Both the position numbers and the translations under genes were made by a program. A stretch of 64,000 nucleotides of DNA from Neolewinella xylanilytica. GTDB lineage: Bacteria; Bacteroidota; Bacteroidia; Chitinophagales; Saprospiraceae. The notes beneath the pieces are model-generated. The model did no database searches, was not told where the DNA came from, and saw only the letters and a program-made list of their open reading frames with translations. Shown here piece after piece: positions 24,309 through 33,077 of the stretch. Each line of letters opens with the position of its first letter. The stretch's first letter is position 1. Where the stretch lies: positions 2,046,001 to 2,110,000 of the forward strand of contig NZ_PTJC01000005.1 of assembly GCF_002934605.1 (NCBI RefSeq), read 5' to 3'.

Positions 24309-24316
24309 TACCTTCG
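24309..24316 (+). promoter_or_regulatory. -7-like box directly before the helicase start
   Basis: TACCTTCG ends four bases before the ATG at 24321, predicting a leaderless or near-leaderless transcript. The same TACCTTCGCGCCATG string precedes trpS. Confidence 0.45.
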
Positions 24317-24320
24317 CGCC

Positions 24321-25613
24321 ATGCCCCAAGCCCTGCAACTTTCGGAAGATTTTAATTACGCCCTGGAGCGGATGGAGGCCGGTGCGCACTTATTCATTAC
24401 CGGTCGAGCGGGAACGGGAAAATCCACCCTGCTCCAGATCTTTAAGCGCAGCACGCGGAAAAACGTGGTCGTGCTCGCTCCCACCGGCGTTGCCGCCCTG
24501 AACGTGAGCGGACAAACCATCCATTCTTTTTTCAACTTCCCGCCCCGGCTGCTCCAGTCGAAGGACGTTCGCCCCAACCGCCGGAATAAGCGCCTCTTCC
24601 TGAACCTGGAAACCCTGGTCATCGACGAGATCAGTATGGTGCGGGCCGACGTCATGGAGGCCATCGACCTGGGGCTGCGGATGAACCGTGACAGCGACCA
24701 GCCCTTCGGCGGAGTGCAGCTCATCCTCTTCGGCGACCTCTTCCAGCTGCCGCCGGTGGTGAGCAGTGACACGGAGCGGGAGTTTTTTTCGCTGCGTTAC
24801 GCCAGTCCGTACTTCTTCAGCGCCGATTGTCTGGACTACATCGACCTGGAGATGGTGGAATTGCAGCAAGTATACCGCCAGGATAGTCGGCACTTTTTAC
24901 GCCTGCTGGAGAGCATCCGCAATGCCACGATCGATTACGACGAGCTCGCCGACATCAACCAGCGCTGTCTACCCGACTTCGAGCCCGAAGAAGGGATGAA
25001 CTACCTGACCCTGGCCGCTCGCAACGCTACGGTGACGCGAATCAATGGCGGTGCCCTGGAGGCCCTCGATACCCCCGAGCACCTCTACACCGCCGAGGTG
25101 AAAGGAGACTTTCCGGACCGGCTCTTCCCCGTACCCCAGATCCTGCGCCTGAAGGAGGGGGCCCAGGTAATGACCCTTCGCAATGACGCCGACCGCCGCT
25201 ACGTGAACGGGACCATCGGCACGATCAGGCAATGCAAACCGAAGTCGGTCGTCATCGAGATCGTGGAAGAAGGCCGCCCCGTGGAGGTGGAAGTCGAGTA
25301 CGACGAGTGGGACATCATCCGCTACACCGCCGACGGCGCGGATCTTCGCAAGATCGCCACCGAGACATTGGGTACCTACCGCCAGCTGCCGGTCCGGCTA
25401 GCCTGGGCCGTCACCATCCACAAGGCGCAGGGCAAGACCTTCGACCGCATCATCATCGACCTGGGTAAGTCGGGCGCCTTCGAGCACGGTCAGACGTACG
25501 TCGCCCTCAGTCGGTGCCGCACCCTAGAAGGCATCGTACTGCGGCAGCCGCTGAGCTTGCGGGATGTGATGGTGGACCCGGAGGTGGTGCAGTTTTACGA
25601 GGGAAAACGCTAG
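24321..25613 (+). CDS. PIF1/RecD-like superfamily 1B helicase
   Basis: 430 residues from the ATG at 24321; the frame is open upstream to 24129 but that part is the repeat-bearing gap. Motifs: Walker A ITGRAGTGKSTLL (GRAGTGKS, residues 28-35), motif Ia VLAPTGVAALNVSGQTIHSFF, Walker B LVIDEISMVRADVMEAID, motif III LILFGDLFQLPPV, and the C-terminal UvrD-C2 type block LAWAVTIHKAQGKTFDRIIIDLG followed by YVALSRCRTLEGIVL. These are 5'-3' DNA helicases related to PIF1. Some Bacteroidota homologues carry an extra C-terminal HRDC or helicase-associated domain; this one stops soon after the helicase core, so it is the short form. Confidence 0.92.
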   Translation: MPQALQLSEDFNYALERMEAGAHLFITGRAGTGKSTLLQIFKRSTRKNVVVLAPTGVAALNVSGQTIHSFFNFPPRLLQSKDVRPNRRNKRLFLNLETLVIDEISMVRADVMEAIDLGLRMNRDSDQPFGGVQLILFGDLFQLPPVVSSDTEREFFSLRYASPYFFSADCLDYIDLEMVELQQVYRQDSRHFLRLLESIRNATIDYDELADINQRCLPDFEPEEGMNYLTLAARNATVTRINGGALEALDTPEHLYTAEVKGDFPDRLFPVPQILRLKEGAQVMTLRNDADRRYVNGTIGTIRQCKPKSVVIEIVEEGRPVEVEVEYDEWDIIRYTADGADLRKIATETLGTYRQLPVRLAWAVTIHKAQGKTFDRIIIDLGKSGAFEHGQTYVALSRCRTLEGIVLRQPLSLRDVMVDPEVVQFYEGKR

Positions 25614-25712
25614 CCACCCCCGAATTCTCGGGAAAACCCCGCGAATTCTAGATCGGCGATCCCGCGTCCCGCCATGGCCCCGAACATTGCCTTGTCACCA
25701 AAGAACAACGCA

Positions 25713-28700
25713 ATGAAATACTTCCTGCTATTCGTACTCCTCTGTCTGGGTTCCGGTTGGATCTTCGGGCAGTCGGACAGCCCCTACTTCCTGGTGGACG
25801 GATCGGAGGCCGCCTTTCCCCTCGAATCCACTACCGCCGACGTCGACATTGCCGGCGTGATCGCCAACGTAACCGTCGAGCAGGTTTACACCAATCGCGG
25901 TAGCCAGGCCATCGAAGCCACTTACGTGTTCCCTGCATCGACCGAAGCCGCCGTTCACGGTATGGAGATGTACATCGGCGATCGCCGCATCGAGGGGGTT
26001 GTGATGCGCAAGGCCGGGGCGAAGGCCACCTACGAAACCGCCAAAGCGGAAGGGAAGCGCAGCAGCCTGCTCGAGCAACACCGACCGAACGTCTTTCAGA
26101 TGCGCGTAGCCAATATCCTGCCGGGGGATACGGTCCGCGTACGCCTGCAGTACACCGAATTGCTGGTGCCGGCAGGTGGGACCTATCGATTCGTCTATCC
26201 AACGGTGGTGGGACCCCGCTTCACCGGTGAGGACGAGAAGGGCGAGGGCTTTGCCGGCCAGCCGTATTCCGCTTCGGGTACGCCCACGCGGTTTTCGCTC
26301 CAGCTTCACCTGGCCGCCGGTATGCCGATCGCCAGCCTGGAAAGCCCGACCCACCCGATTTTAATCACGCCGGCCGGTCCGAACGCCACCGATCTACGCC
26401 TCGACCCGGGGCTGACGGCACCCGGCAACCGCGATTTCGTCCTGGAATATCAGCTGGGGGGAGCCGGTATCCATACCGGCCTTTTGCTCTACGAAGGGGA
26501 GGAGGAAAACTACTTTCTCTACATGGCGCAGCCGCCGGTAGCCACCTCGTCGGACGACGATTCGTCCGACGAGGATTCGTCCGACGAGGTCCCCGCCCGG
26601 GAATTCGTCTTTATCGTTGACGTCAGCGGCTCCATGACCGGCTTTCCGCTGGACGTCACGAAGAAATTGATGGCCGATCTGGTAAGCGATCTGCGACCCC
26701 GCGATTATTTCAACATCCTACTCTTCGCCGGGGCCGCCGATACCTGGCGTTCGGCTTCCGCGCCCGCGACCCGCGAGAACCTGGCAGCCGCTACGGAATG
26801 GGTGGAGGGCGTCCGTGGCGGCGGTGGCACCGAACTGCTGGCTGCTTTACGGCAGGCCTATGCCTTGCCGGCGCCCGGGGAAAGCGGTCGGACGACTGCT
26901 CGTCCGACGAGTTCCGGTCCCGAAGCGCTCAGCCGAAATTTCGTGATCGTCACCGACGGCTACATTTCCGTAGAGCCCGAAGTTTTCGACCTCATCGATC
27001 AGCACCTGGACCGGGCTAACGTCTACACCTTCGGCATTGGCGGGAGCGTCAACCGCCACCTCATTGATGGCATGGCGCGCGTAGGTCGCGGCCGGCCGGC
27101 GGTGGTACTCGACGAAGCCGCTGCTGCTGTCGAGGCCAGACGCTTCCGGGAATACATCGCCAAACCGCTGCTGACCGATGTCCGACTGAGCTATGCCGGG
27201 TTCGACGTTTACGACCTTGAACCCCTATCGCTTCCCGACCTGGGATCCGAGCGCCCGCTGATTGTCTTCGGTAAGTACCGTGGAAAGCCGAAGGGCGAAC
27301 TCGTACTAAGCGGTAGTACCGGAGCCGGCGATCTGCTGACGACCTACCGGGTCCGGGATAGCCACGCCGATCCGCAACACGCGGCCCTGGCCTACCTCTG
27401 GGCCCGCCACCGGATCCAGCGATTGGACGACTACAATCAGCTCTCCCCGGACGATCAGCGGGTCGAGGAAGTTACCCGCCTCGGACTCGATCACAATTTG
27501 CTGACCCGCTACACCTCCTTCGTGGCGGTAGATAAAACGCCCGCAAGAGAACCAGGCACCGACCTGACCACCGTCAAGCAGCCCCTTCCGCTGCCGGCCG
27601 GCGTATCGGCCAACGCGGTCGGCTTTTCGTTGGGGGTTGCCGGTGTTTCCGGCCTGCCCACCCAATCTTCCGCGCTGCCCTGGTGGAGTTATGCGACCGT
27701 AGCCGCCGTGCTGGCCCTCTTCTTCGTCGGCTTTCGGAAGCTACGCTCGCTGAGTCCCCTGGTGCTCTTACTTCTCGTGTTTACCGCCTGCAAGCCTAAG
27801 CCGGATACCAGGGCCGAGACCGCGCTCATGCCCGAACGCGCTCCCGAAGTAGTGGAGCCGGTAGCCCCTACGTCCAACACGACGCATGAAAGCAAAGTGG
27901 CACCGATCACGACCCCCCCCGTAGCGACATCCCACACGGAGGAGTTCCTTGCCGCAACCAACGACATCACCTTCATCCTCGGCCGCGATCAATCGGATAA
28001 TCCCTACTTCGCCCGCGCCGAACGCTACTTCCGGGAACAGGGGGCGGAACGGATCGTCACCGGGCTGGAAAGCCTCGCCGCCGTGCGATACTACCTGGAT
28101 AGCCGCCGTCCGCGGGAAGGGTGGGGACGCATTCACCTGGTGGTCCACGGTAACCCCTGGTCGGGATTGGCCGTAGGCCGCACCGCCGCTGAGAAGCGCA
28201 CCACCGCCCAGCAGCTTTCGGAGTGGTCGCCCGCACCTTTATCCGGGATCAACGAGGCCACGCGGATCGTGCTCCACGGCTGCGGACTGGGTAGCGACCG
28301 GGACCTGCTGCGGGAGCTAAGTCGCGTATTCGGTGGCGAGCGGACCTTTCCGGAGGTAGAAGCGACGGAGCAGTTCACCCTGTTCCGGGAAGGACCCCGG
28401 GGCATGGAGCGGCACTACGCCGACGCCTACTTCCGGGCGCGTCCGCTGGGGGATTATCCGCTGCCGTCGGTGATGGCTGTCCGCTTCGGGCGAAAGTATC
28501 CCCACGTCGCGGTCGATTGGGAGGCCGCATTGTCGCGCGATCGCTTCACGGAAGCCCTGCTGCCCTACCTTTATCAGTTCAACGTACCGGTCGAGTGGCT
28601 GCACGTCCACCCGGAAGGCGGTGCCGTTTACCTGCCCGGGCGCGAGGCTGAACAAGCGGCATGGTTGGAAGGGGAAGAGGCGCTGATCCGCGAACTCGCC

Positions 28701-28877
28701 CGAATAGGACTGACCCACGCTGATTTCCGCTGGACTTTCGATCGTACCACCTACCGCCTGGCGGATGGAAGCCGGATCCCCGCCGCCCGGGCACTAGGAA
28801 CTTCGCGCCTATTCTGCGTGCTCGTGCCGGTCGATCAGGCACGAACCGTACGGCAGCGGTACTTTCGTGATGCATGA
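25713..28877 (+). CDS. VIT/VWA domain protein fused to a lipobox-like segment and a clan-CD (CHAT/DUF4347-like) C-terminal domain
   Basis: 1054 residues from the ATG giving MKYFLLFVLLCLGSGWIFGQ; an ATG at 25674 would add a hydrophilic lead. Domains: VIT (about 20-150; VEQVYTNRGSQAIEATYVFP), VWA (about 295-480; MIDAS DVSGSM at Asp303), a membrane helix (ALPWWSYATVAAVLALFFVGF, ~655-675), then LVLLLLVFTAC (Cys693), which looks exactly like a lipoprotein signal. The C-terminal ~300 residues contain HLVVHGNPW (His812) and RIVLHGCGLGSD (Cys857), a His/Cys arrangement like clan CD peptidases, CHAT and DUF4347 domains. Known VIT-VWA proteins are secreted adhesion or inter-alpha-trypsin-inhibitor-like proteins. 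The stop overlaps the next start (ATGA), so it is co-translated with a histidine kinase. Domain calls for the C-terminus are inference. Confidence 0.82.
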   Translation: MKYFLLFVLLCLGSGWIFGQSDSPYFLVDGSEAAFPLESTTADVDIAGVIANVTVEQVYTNRGSQAIEATYVFPASTEAAVHGMEMYIGDRRIEGVVMRKAGAKATYETAKAEGKRSSLLEQHRPNVFQMRVANILPGDTVRVRLQYTELLVPAGGTYRFVYPTVVGPRFTGEDEKGEGFAGQPYSASGTPTRFSLQLHLAAGMPIASLESPTHPILITPAGPNATDLRLDPGLTAPGNRDFVLEYQLGGAGIHTGLLLYEGEEENYFLYMAQPPVATSSDDDSSDEDSSDEVPAREFVFIVDVSGSMTGFPLDVTKKLMADLVSDLRPRDYFNILLFAGAADTWRSASAPATRENLAAATEWVEGVRGGGGTELLAALRQAYALPAPGESGRTTARPTSSGPEALSRNFVIVTDGYISVEPEVFDLIDQHLDRANVYTFGIGGSVNRHLIDGMARVGRGRPAVVLDEAAAAVEARRFREYIAKPLLTDVRLSYAGFDVYDLEPLSLPDLGSERPLIVFGKYRGKPKGELVLSGSTGAGDLLTTYRVRDSHADPQHAALAYLWARHRIQRLDDYNQLSPDDQRVEEVTRLGLDHNLLTRYTSFVAVDKTPAREPGTDLTTVKQPLPLPAGVSANAVGFSLGVAGVSGLPTQSSALPWWSYATVAAVLALFFVGFRKLRSLSPLVLLLLVFTACKPKPDTRAETALMPERAPEVVEPVAPTSNTTHESKVAPITTPPVATSHTEEFLAATNDITFILGRDQSDNPYFARAERYFREQGAERIVTGLESLAAVRYYLDSRRPREGWGRIHLVVHGNPWSGLAVGRTAAEKRTTAQQLSEWSPAPLSGINEATRIVLHGCGLGSDRDLLRELSRVFGGERTFPEVEATEQFTLFREGPRGMERHYADAYFRARPLGDYPLPSVMAVRFGRKYPHVAVDWEAALSRDRFTEALLPYLYQFNVPVEWLHVHPEGGAVYLPGREAEQAAWLEGEEALIRELARIGLTHADFRWTFDRTTYRLADGSRIPAARALGTSRLFCVLVPVDQARTVRQRYFRDA
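26547..26587. repeat. Palindromic repeat inside the VIT/VWA gene
   Basis: TCGTCGGACGA (26547-26557), four bases, TCGTCCGACGA (26562-26572), then a third half copy at 26577-26587. The insertion keeps frame and encodes the acidic stretch SSDDDSSDEDSSDE between the VIT and VWA domains. A second copy sits at 26888-26910 and a third between genes at 16452-16478. Confidence 0.75.
26888..26910. repeat. Second in-frame copy of the TCGTCGGACGA inverted repeat
   Basis: TCGGACGA (26888-26895), four bases, then TCGTCCGACGA (26900-26910). It lies in the VWA domain coding region, encoding part of the SGRTTARPTSSG loop. Confidence 0.65.
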
Positions 28878-31216
28878 TTTTTCGCATCCTGGCACTATTG
28901 TTTTCGGTCGGACTGGCCGCGCAGGAGTACGGCTACCGCCAGTACTCCACCGCGGCCGGTCTGCCCGATGCCCGGGTCGAGCGGGTCGTGGCCGATTCCC
29001 TGGGCTACGTCTACGCCCTGACGCCGCTGGGGTGGGTGCGCTTCGACGGGGAGCGGTTTACGGATATCGACCAACCTCCAGCAGGCGTGCGCGATGACAC
29101 CTGGCTGTCGGAACGGGAGCTGGAGACAATTCGCTACCGCTACCTCGAGGGATCGCCGTTTGCCAATACCGAGCTACTCGACCTTACCGAAGACCTGCAA
29201 GGCTACCGATGGCTGGCAACCGGTAATCAGGGGCTGTTGCGTCAGTTGCCTAGTAGCTTCGTTACTTATCCGGTGGAGGGGGCGGCGGTGACCGCCATCG
29301 GCACCTACCGGGATACCCTGTACATCGGCACCGATGGCCGGGGACTCTACCGACTGGTAAACGATACCCTCCAGCCCGTGGATATCGGAGCCGAACTGGA
29401 AGGGCTGCGCATCACCGCCCTGGCCGGTAGCGCGGACCACCTATTCCTAGGAACGGCCGGCAGGGGAGTGTTCGTGGTTAATCCGGACACGCTGGTGCAG
29501 ATCCGTCAGCGAAATGGGTTGCCCAGCAATTGGATCCGGCAGCTGGTCGCCGGCGATTCGATTCTCCGGGTGCTGACCGTAGCGGGCGAACTGGCGGAGG
29601 TGGTGGTTCGGGATTCATCCGTGGCCGTTCGGAGGGATTCGGTAAGCACCGAAGGGTCCACCCGGTATTCGCAGTTGCTGAACGGGCCGAACGACGTACC
29701 TCTCCTGATCCAGGCCGATCCAGCGGTAGTGCGGCAACTCCTCGAACCGGGCTTTCTGATCAGCGGAATCCCCGCAATAACGGGGGCGAGCCTGCGCCGG
29801 ACTACTCAACTCTGGCTCAGTGCCGAAGACCGGGGGGTCTACTTTACCGACTTGGAAGCAAGCCCTTTCCGCTTCGGCCGGGTCGATGAACGATTATTCG
29901 GGGACGCAGGGGCATTCCAATGCATTCTCGCCCTCGGGGAGCAGCGCGAAGTATGGGTAGGTATCGACCGGGGCGTGAGCCGCCTCAGCCTGGACCAGAA
30001 CGGTCAGCCGCTTTACGCTCGGCAGTACGGGTCGGGGGAGGGGTTTCCGGTGGCCGGGGCGGGACCGGCGGTCATCTTTGCTGATCCCGCGGGGAGGGTC
30101 TGGTTCGGTACCCAGGCCGGATTGGTGCGGTTCGTCGGACGGGGCCGCGAAGCTTTCCGGCAACCCCCACCAACAACCTTAGAGGGGATTACCCTTTTCT
30201 ACGACACCATTACTGCGGGCAAATCGGAATTTCAGGCCCGGGAAAACCACCTCGGATTTCGTTTTCGGGCGGTCGACCTGACTTATCCGGAACGGGTCCG
30301 CTATCGGTATCGACTATCGCCACTGGAACCCGACTGGTCTCCGGAAACGCGGGAGAACGCCGTAAGCTACGCCGGTCTGCCCGGAGGTACCTACACCTTT
30401 AGCGTAGCGGCCAGCACGGACGGGAACACTTGGGGGCCGCCGGCGACCTATGCCTTCACGATTGAAAGTCCGCTGTTACTCCAGCCCGCCGTCCTGATCG
30501 CCGGGGTCTTGCTGCTCAGCGGTATACTGGTCTTGGGCTTTTACGTTTACCACCGCCGGCTACTGAAGCAACAGTTGGCGATACGCGACGGTCTGCAGCG
30601 GCAAAACGACTTGCTCCGGCTGGAACAGCAGGCTAGGCAATTGCAAATGAACCCCCACTTTCTCTTCAATGCCCTCAACGGCATCCGGGGGTTGGTGGAC
30701 CGTACCGAAGCCCGCGAACAACTCAGTAGGTTTGCTGCCCTCATGCGGGGCATTCTGCACAATAGCCGACAGGAAACAATCACCCTCGCCGAAGAGCTGG
30801 CGACCCTCGAGCAGTACCTAAAAATGGAACAATTTTGCCAGCCGCGGCCCTTTACCTACCGCATCGAAACCGCCGAGGGCCTGGACCCGGAAGAAGTTGC
30901 CCTGCCGCCGATGCTCTTACAGCCCTTCGTAGAAAATGCGATCCTTCATGGCTTCGGTGGCCTGGATCGGGAGGGAAGCTTACTCCTTCGATTCTTTTTG
31001 CGCGGGCGCAGGTGCCACGTTGAAATCCAAGACAATGGTGTGGGCCGGCACGCAGCCGAAAAGCGGCGGGAAACCCGTAGTCCCGGTCACAAATCCGTAG
31101 CGGTCGGGATCACGCGCGACCGTATCCTCGCTATGGGTGGGCGGCTGACCATTACCGACGCGGTTCCCCACGGGACGCAGGTTCAACTTGAAATTCCCGT
31201 ATTCTATGCCTGGTAG
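28874..31216 (+). CDS. Two-component propeller sensor histidine kinase (LytS type)
   Basis: 780 residues, starting inside the previous stop codon (ATGA). A signal peptide (MIFRILALLFSVGLAAQ) is followed by a periplasmic two-component-regulator propeller (YRQYSTAAGLPDARVERVVADSLGYVYALT, GLPSNWIRQL, GRVWFGTQAGLVRF), then a Y_Y_Y domain (LGFRFRAVDLTYPERVRYRYRLSPLEPDW...YAGLPGGTYTFSVAAS), one membrane helix (PAVLIAGVLLLSGILVLGFYVY), and a LytS-type kinase: LQMNPHFLFNALNGIRGLVD (His595), PPMLLQPFVENAILHG (N box) and IQDNGVGRHAAEKRRE (G box). It probably senses an extracellular ligand and phosphorylates the LytTR regulator encoded next, whose start overlaps its 3' end. Residue numbers are from the start chosen. 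Confidence 0.93.
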   Translation: MIFRILALLFSVGLAAQEYGYRQYSTAAGLPDARVERVVADSLGYVYALTPLGWVRFDGERFTDIDQPPAGVRDDTWLSERELETIRYRYLEGSPFANTELLDLTEDLQGYRWLATGNQGLLRQLPSSFVTYPVEGAAVTAIGTYRDTLYIGTDGRGLYRLVNDTLQPVDIGAELEGLRITALAGSADHLFLGTAGRGVFVVNPDTLVQIRQRNGLPSNWIRQLVAGDSILRVLTVAGELAEVVVRDSSVAVRRDSVSTEGSTRYSQLLNGPNDVPLLIQADPAVVRQLLEPGFLISGIPAITGASLRRTTQLWLSAEDRGVYFTDLEASPFRFGRVDERLFGDAGAFQCILALGEQREVWVGIDRGVSRLSLDQNGQPLYARQYGSGEGFPVAGAGPAVIFADPAGRVWFGTQAGLVRFVGRGREAFRQPPPTTLEGITLFYDTITAGKSEFQARENHLGFRFRAVDLTYPERVRYRYRLSPLEPDWSPETRENAVSYAGLPGGTYTFSVAASTDGNTWGPPATYAFTIESPLLLQPAVLIAGVLLLSGILVLGFYVYHRRLLKQQLAIRDGLQRQNDLLRLEQQARQLQMNPHFLFNALNGIRGLVDRTEAREQLSRFAALMRGILHNSRQETITLAEELATLEQYLKMEQFCQPRPFTYRIETAEGLDPEEVALPPMLLQPFVENAILHGFGGLDREGSLLLRFFLRGRRCHVEIQDNGVGRHAAEKRRETRSPGHKSVAVGITRDRILAMGGRLTITDAVPHGTQVQLEIPVFYAW

Positions 31217-31958
31217 CGCCACCTATACCGCCGTCATTGTCGAGGATATGCTTCCGGCCCTGGAAAGCCTGCGCCGGGACCTGGCCGATTACTGCCCCGA
31301 GGTTAACGTGATCGGTACCGCCGGCGGGGTGGTGGAAGCGGCCAAACTGCTGCGAAAATCGCAACCCGATCTGCTTTTTTTGGACATTCTGCTCGGGGAC
31401 GGAACCAGTTTCGACCTCCTCGAGATCTTGCCGGAACTGACGGCCCGCTTGATCTTCGTGACCGCTTCGGATGAATTCGCCGTCCGGGCATTTCGCTTCG
31501 CCGCGGTGGATTATCTCCTTAAACCCGTGGAAGGGGCGCAACTTCGCGCGGCCGTGGACCGTGCCCTCGCTCAGATCGGCCCCGCCCCCGCCGGCCGACT
31601 GGACCTGCTGCGGGATACGCTGCGTAATCCCCAATCGCTACCGGACCGGCTTTCCTTACACACCGCCGATAATATCCTAGTCACCAAGATCGACGACATT
31701 ATCCGCTGCGAATCCGACAACAACAATACCCGCTTCATCGTCGAAGGACAGAAGCCAGTTTACGTGACCAAAACGCTCAAGCACTACGAGCGCCTGCTGA
31801 CCGAACATTCCTTCGTGCGGGTCCACCAATCGCATCTGGTCAACTTTCGCCACGTGATCGAATTTAAGAAAATAGACTCCGGCTATTTGCGACTCAGCAA
31901 CGGTGATGAAGTGCCGGTGGCCAGCCGCAAGCGTGCCGAGGTGGTAGCCCGACTATAG
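31206..31958 (+). CDS. LytTR response regulator
   Basis: 250 residues from the ATG at 31206; an upstream in-frame TTG at 31188 is possible, but the ATG leaves a normal receiver start (TAVIVEDMLPALESLRRDL). Receiver: phospho-acceptor Asp60 in DLLFLDILLGDG, conserved Thr/Ser in VTASDE and Lys in LLKPVEG. The C-terminal LytTR DNA-binding domain contains LSLHTADNILVTKIDDIIRCESDNNNTRF and FVRVHQSHLVNFRHVIEFKK, ending with VPVASRKRAEVVARL. It overlaps the kinase gene by 11 bases, so the VIT/VWA, kinase and regulator genes form one unit. Target promoters are not known. Confidence 0.93.
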   Translation: MPGSATYTAVIVEDMLPALESLRRDLADYCPEVNVIGTAGGVVEAAKLLRKSQPDLLFLDILLGDGTSFDLLEILPELTARLIFVTASDEFAVRAFRFAAVDYLLKPVEGAQLRAAVDRALAQIGPAPAGRLDLLRDTLRNPQSLPDRLSLHTADNILVTKIDDIIRCESDNNNTRFIVEGQKPVYVTKTLKHYERLLTEHSFVRVHQSHLVNFRHVIEFKKIDSGYLRLSNGDEVPVASRKRAEVVARL

Positions 31959-32104
31959 GCATGGTCCCGGGGTTGCGTGGAAGCACCATTGTCCGGGGGA
32001 TCCTGGATTGAGCGAAGGCGAAAGAAGCGCGGTTTGCCGGCCCCGCGATTCACCTGCGCACCGTCGCCCACTTCCCGATTTTTTACCAGAAGAGGGAAAA
32101 CGAA

Positions 32105-32137
32105 CCATGCTAATGCAACTCAATCGCATTAGCGTGG
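32105..32137. promoter_or_regulatory. 33-bp inverted repeat, candidate operator for the oxidoreductase gene
   Basis: CCATGCTAATGC (32105-32116), nine bases, GCATTAGCGTGG (32126-32137); 11 of 12 arm positions pair. It ends 22 bases before the start codon at 32160. The core TAATGC/GCATTA is the size of a dimeric repressor site; Fur-type or redox-responsive regulators are possible but not shown. The rest of the 201-bp gap (31959-32159) shows nothing else. Confidence 0.45.
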
Positions 32138-32159
32138 TTTTCCTGAAAAATCTCCTCAT

Positions 32160-33065
32160 ATGCAGCAGTCTTACGAAGTGATCATCATTGGTGGCAGCTA
32201 CGCCGGTCTTTCAGCGGCCCTGGCGTTGGGCCGGTCGCTGCGGCGTACGCTCGTGATCGATGCGGGCGATCCCTGCAATAAGTCCGCCCCGGCTTCCCAT
32301 AATTTTCTCACCCACGACGGGGCCGCGCCGGCGGAGATCGGCCGGATGGCGCGGGAAGAGGTGCTCCAGTACAAGACGGTCGCTTTCCTGGAGGATTCGG
32401 CTAGCGCGATTAGCGGGGCGGACGGTGACTTCCGGGTATCCACGCACGCTAACGGGAGCTTCCAGACTAAAAAGGTCGTTTTTGCCACGGGACTGCACGA
32501 CGAGCTGCCGGACATTCCCGGCGTACGGGAATGCTGGGGAAAAAGCGTCATCCACTGTCCCTACTGCCACGGCTACGAGGTGCGCCACCAGCCTACCGGC
32601 ATCCTGATGAATAGCGAGCATACCCTGCAGATGGTCAACCTGATCCGCAACTGGACGGAGCAGCTCACGCTATTCACCAACGGGCCGGCTACGATCGACC
32701 GGGATAAAGTGGCGGCCACCGGTACCCGGCTGGTCGAGCAGCCCATCGATCATCTGCTGCACGACGCCGGTCAGCTGCGGGGGATCTGCCTGACGGACGG
32801 CTCGGAAGTCGACCTGCGGGCGCTTTACCTCCACCCGGTCCTGACCCAGAAATGCCCCCTGCCCGCCGCGATGGGCTGCGAACTCGCCGACAACGGTACG
32901 CTGTGGGTGGACGAGTTCAGTATGACCACCGTTCCGGGCATCTACGCCGCAGGAGACTGTACCACCCATATGCGGGCCGTTTCTTACGCTACGGGCGGCG
33001 GTACGCTGGCGGGCGCCATGGTCAATCACGGACTGGTCATCGATCAATCGGCCGCCCGGGCCTAA
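32160..33065 (+). CDS. Thioredoxin-reductase-like FAD/NAD(P) oxidoreductase
   Basis: 301 residues, cytosolic. FAD-binding GGSYAGLSAALALGRS, the redox pair HCPYCHGYE (CxxC), the second Rossmann region with PTGILMNSEHTLQM, and the FAD C-terminal motif GIYAAGDCTTHMRAVSYATGGGTLAGAMVNHGL. The lack of a clean GxGxxA NADPH motif (GILMNSEHT) and the 'SAPASHNFLTHDG' segment place it in the TrxB-like branch that includes low-molecular-weight disulfide or unknown-substrate reductases, rather than proven thioredoxin reductase. An inverted repeat precedes it. A lipoprotein gene follows 12 bases downstream and is probably co-transcribed. Confidence 0.85.
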   Translation: MQQSYEVIIIGGSYAGLSAALALGRSLRRTLVIDAGDPCNKSAPASHNFLTHDGAAPAEIGRMAREEVLQYKTVAFLEDSASAISGADGDFRVSTHANGSFQTKKVVFATGLHDELPDIPGVRECWGKSVIHCPYCHGYEVRHQPTGILMNSEHTLQMVNLIRNWTEQLTLFTNGPATIDRDKVAATGTRLVEQPIDHLLHDAGQLRGICLTDGSEVDLRALYLHPVLTQKCPLPAAMGCELADNGTLWVDEFSMTTVPGIYAAGDCTTHMRAVSYATGGGTLAGAMVNHGLVIDQSAARA

Positions 33066-33077
33066 ACCACCAGCCAG

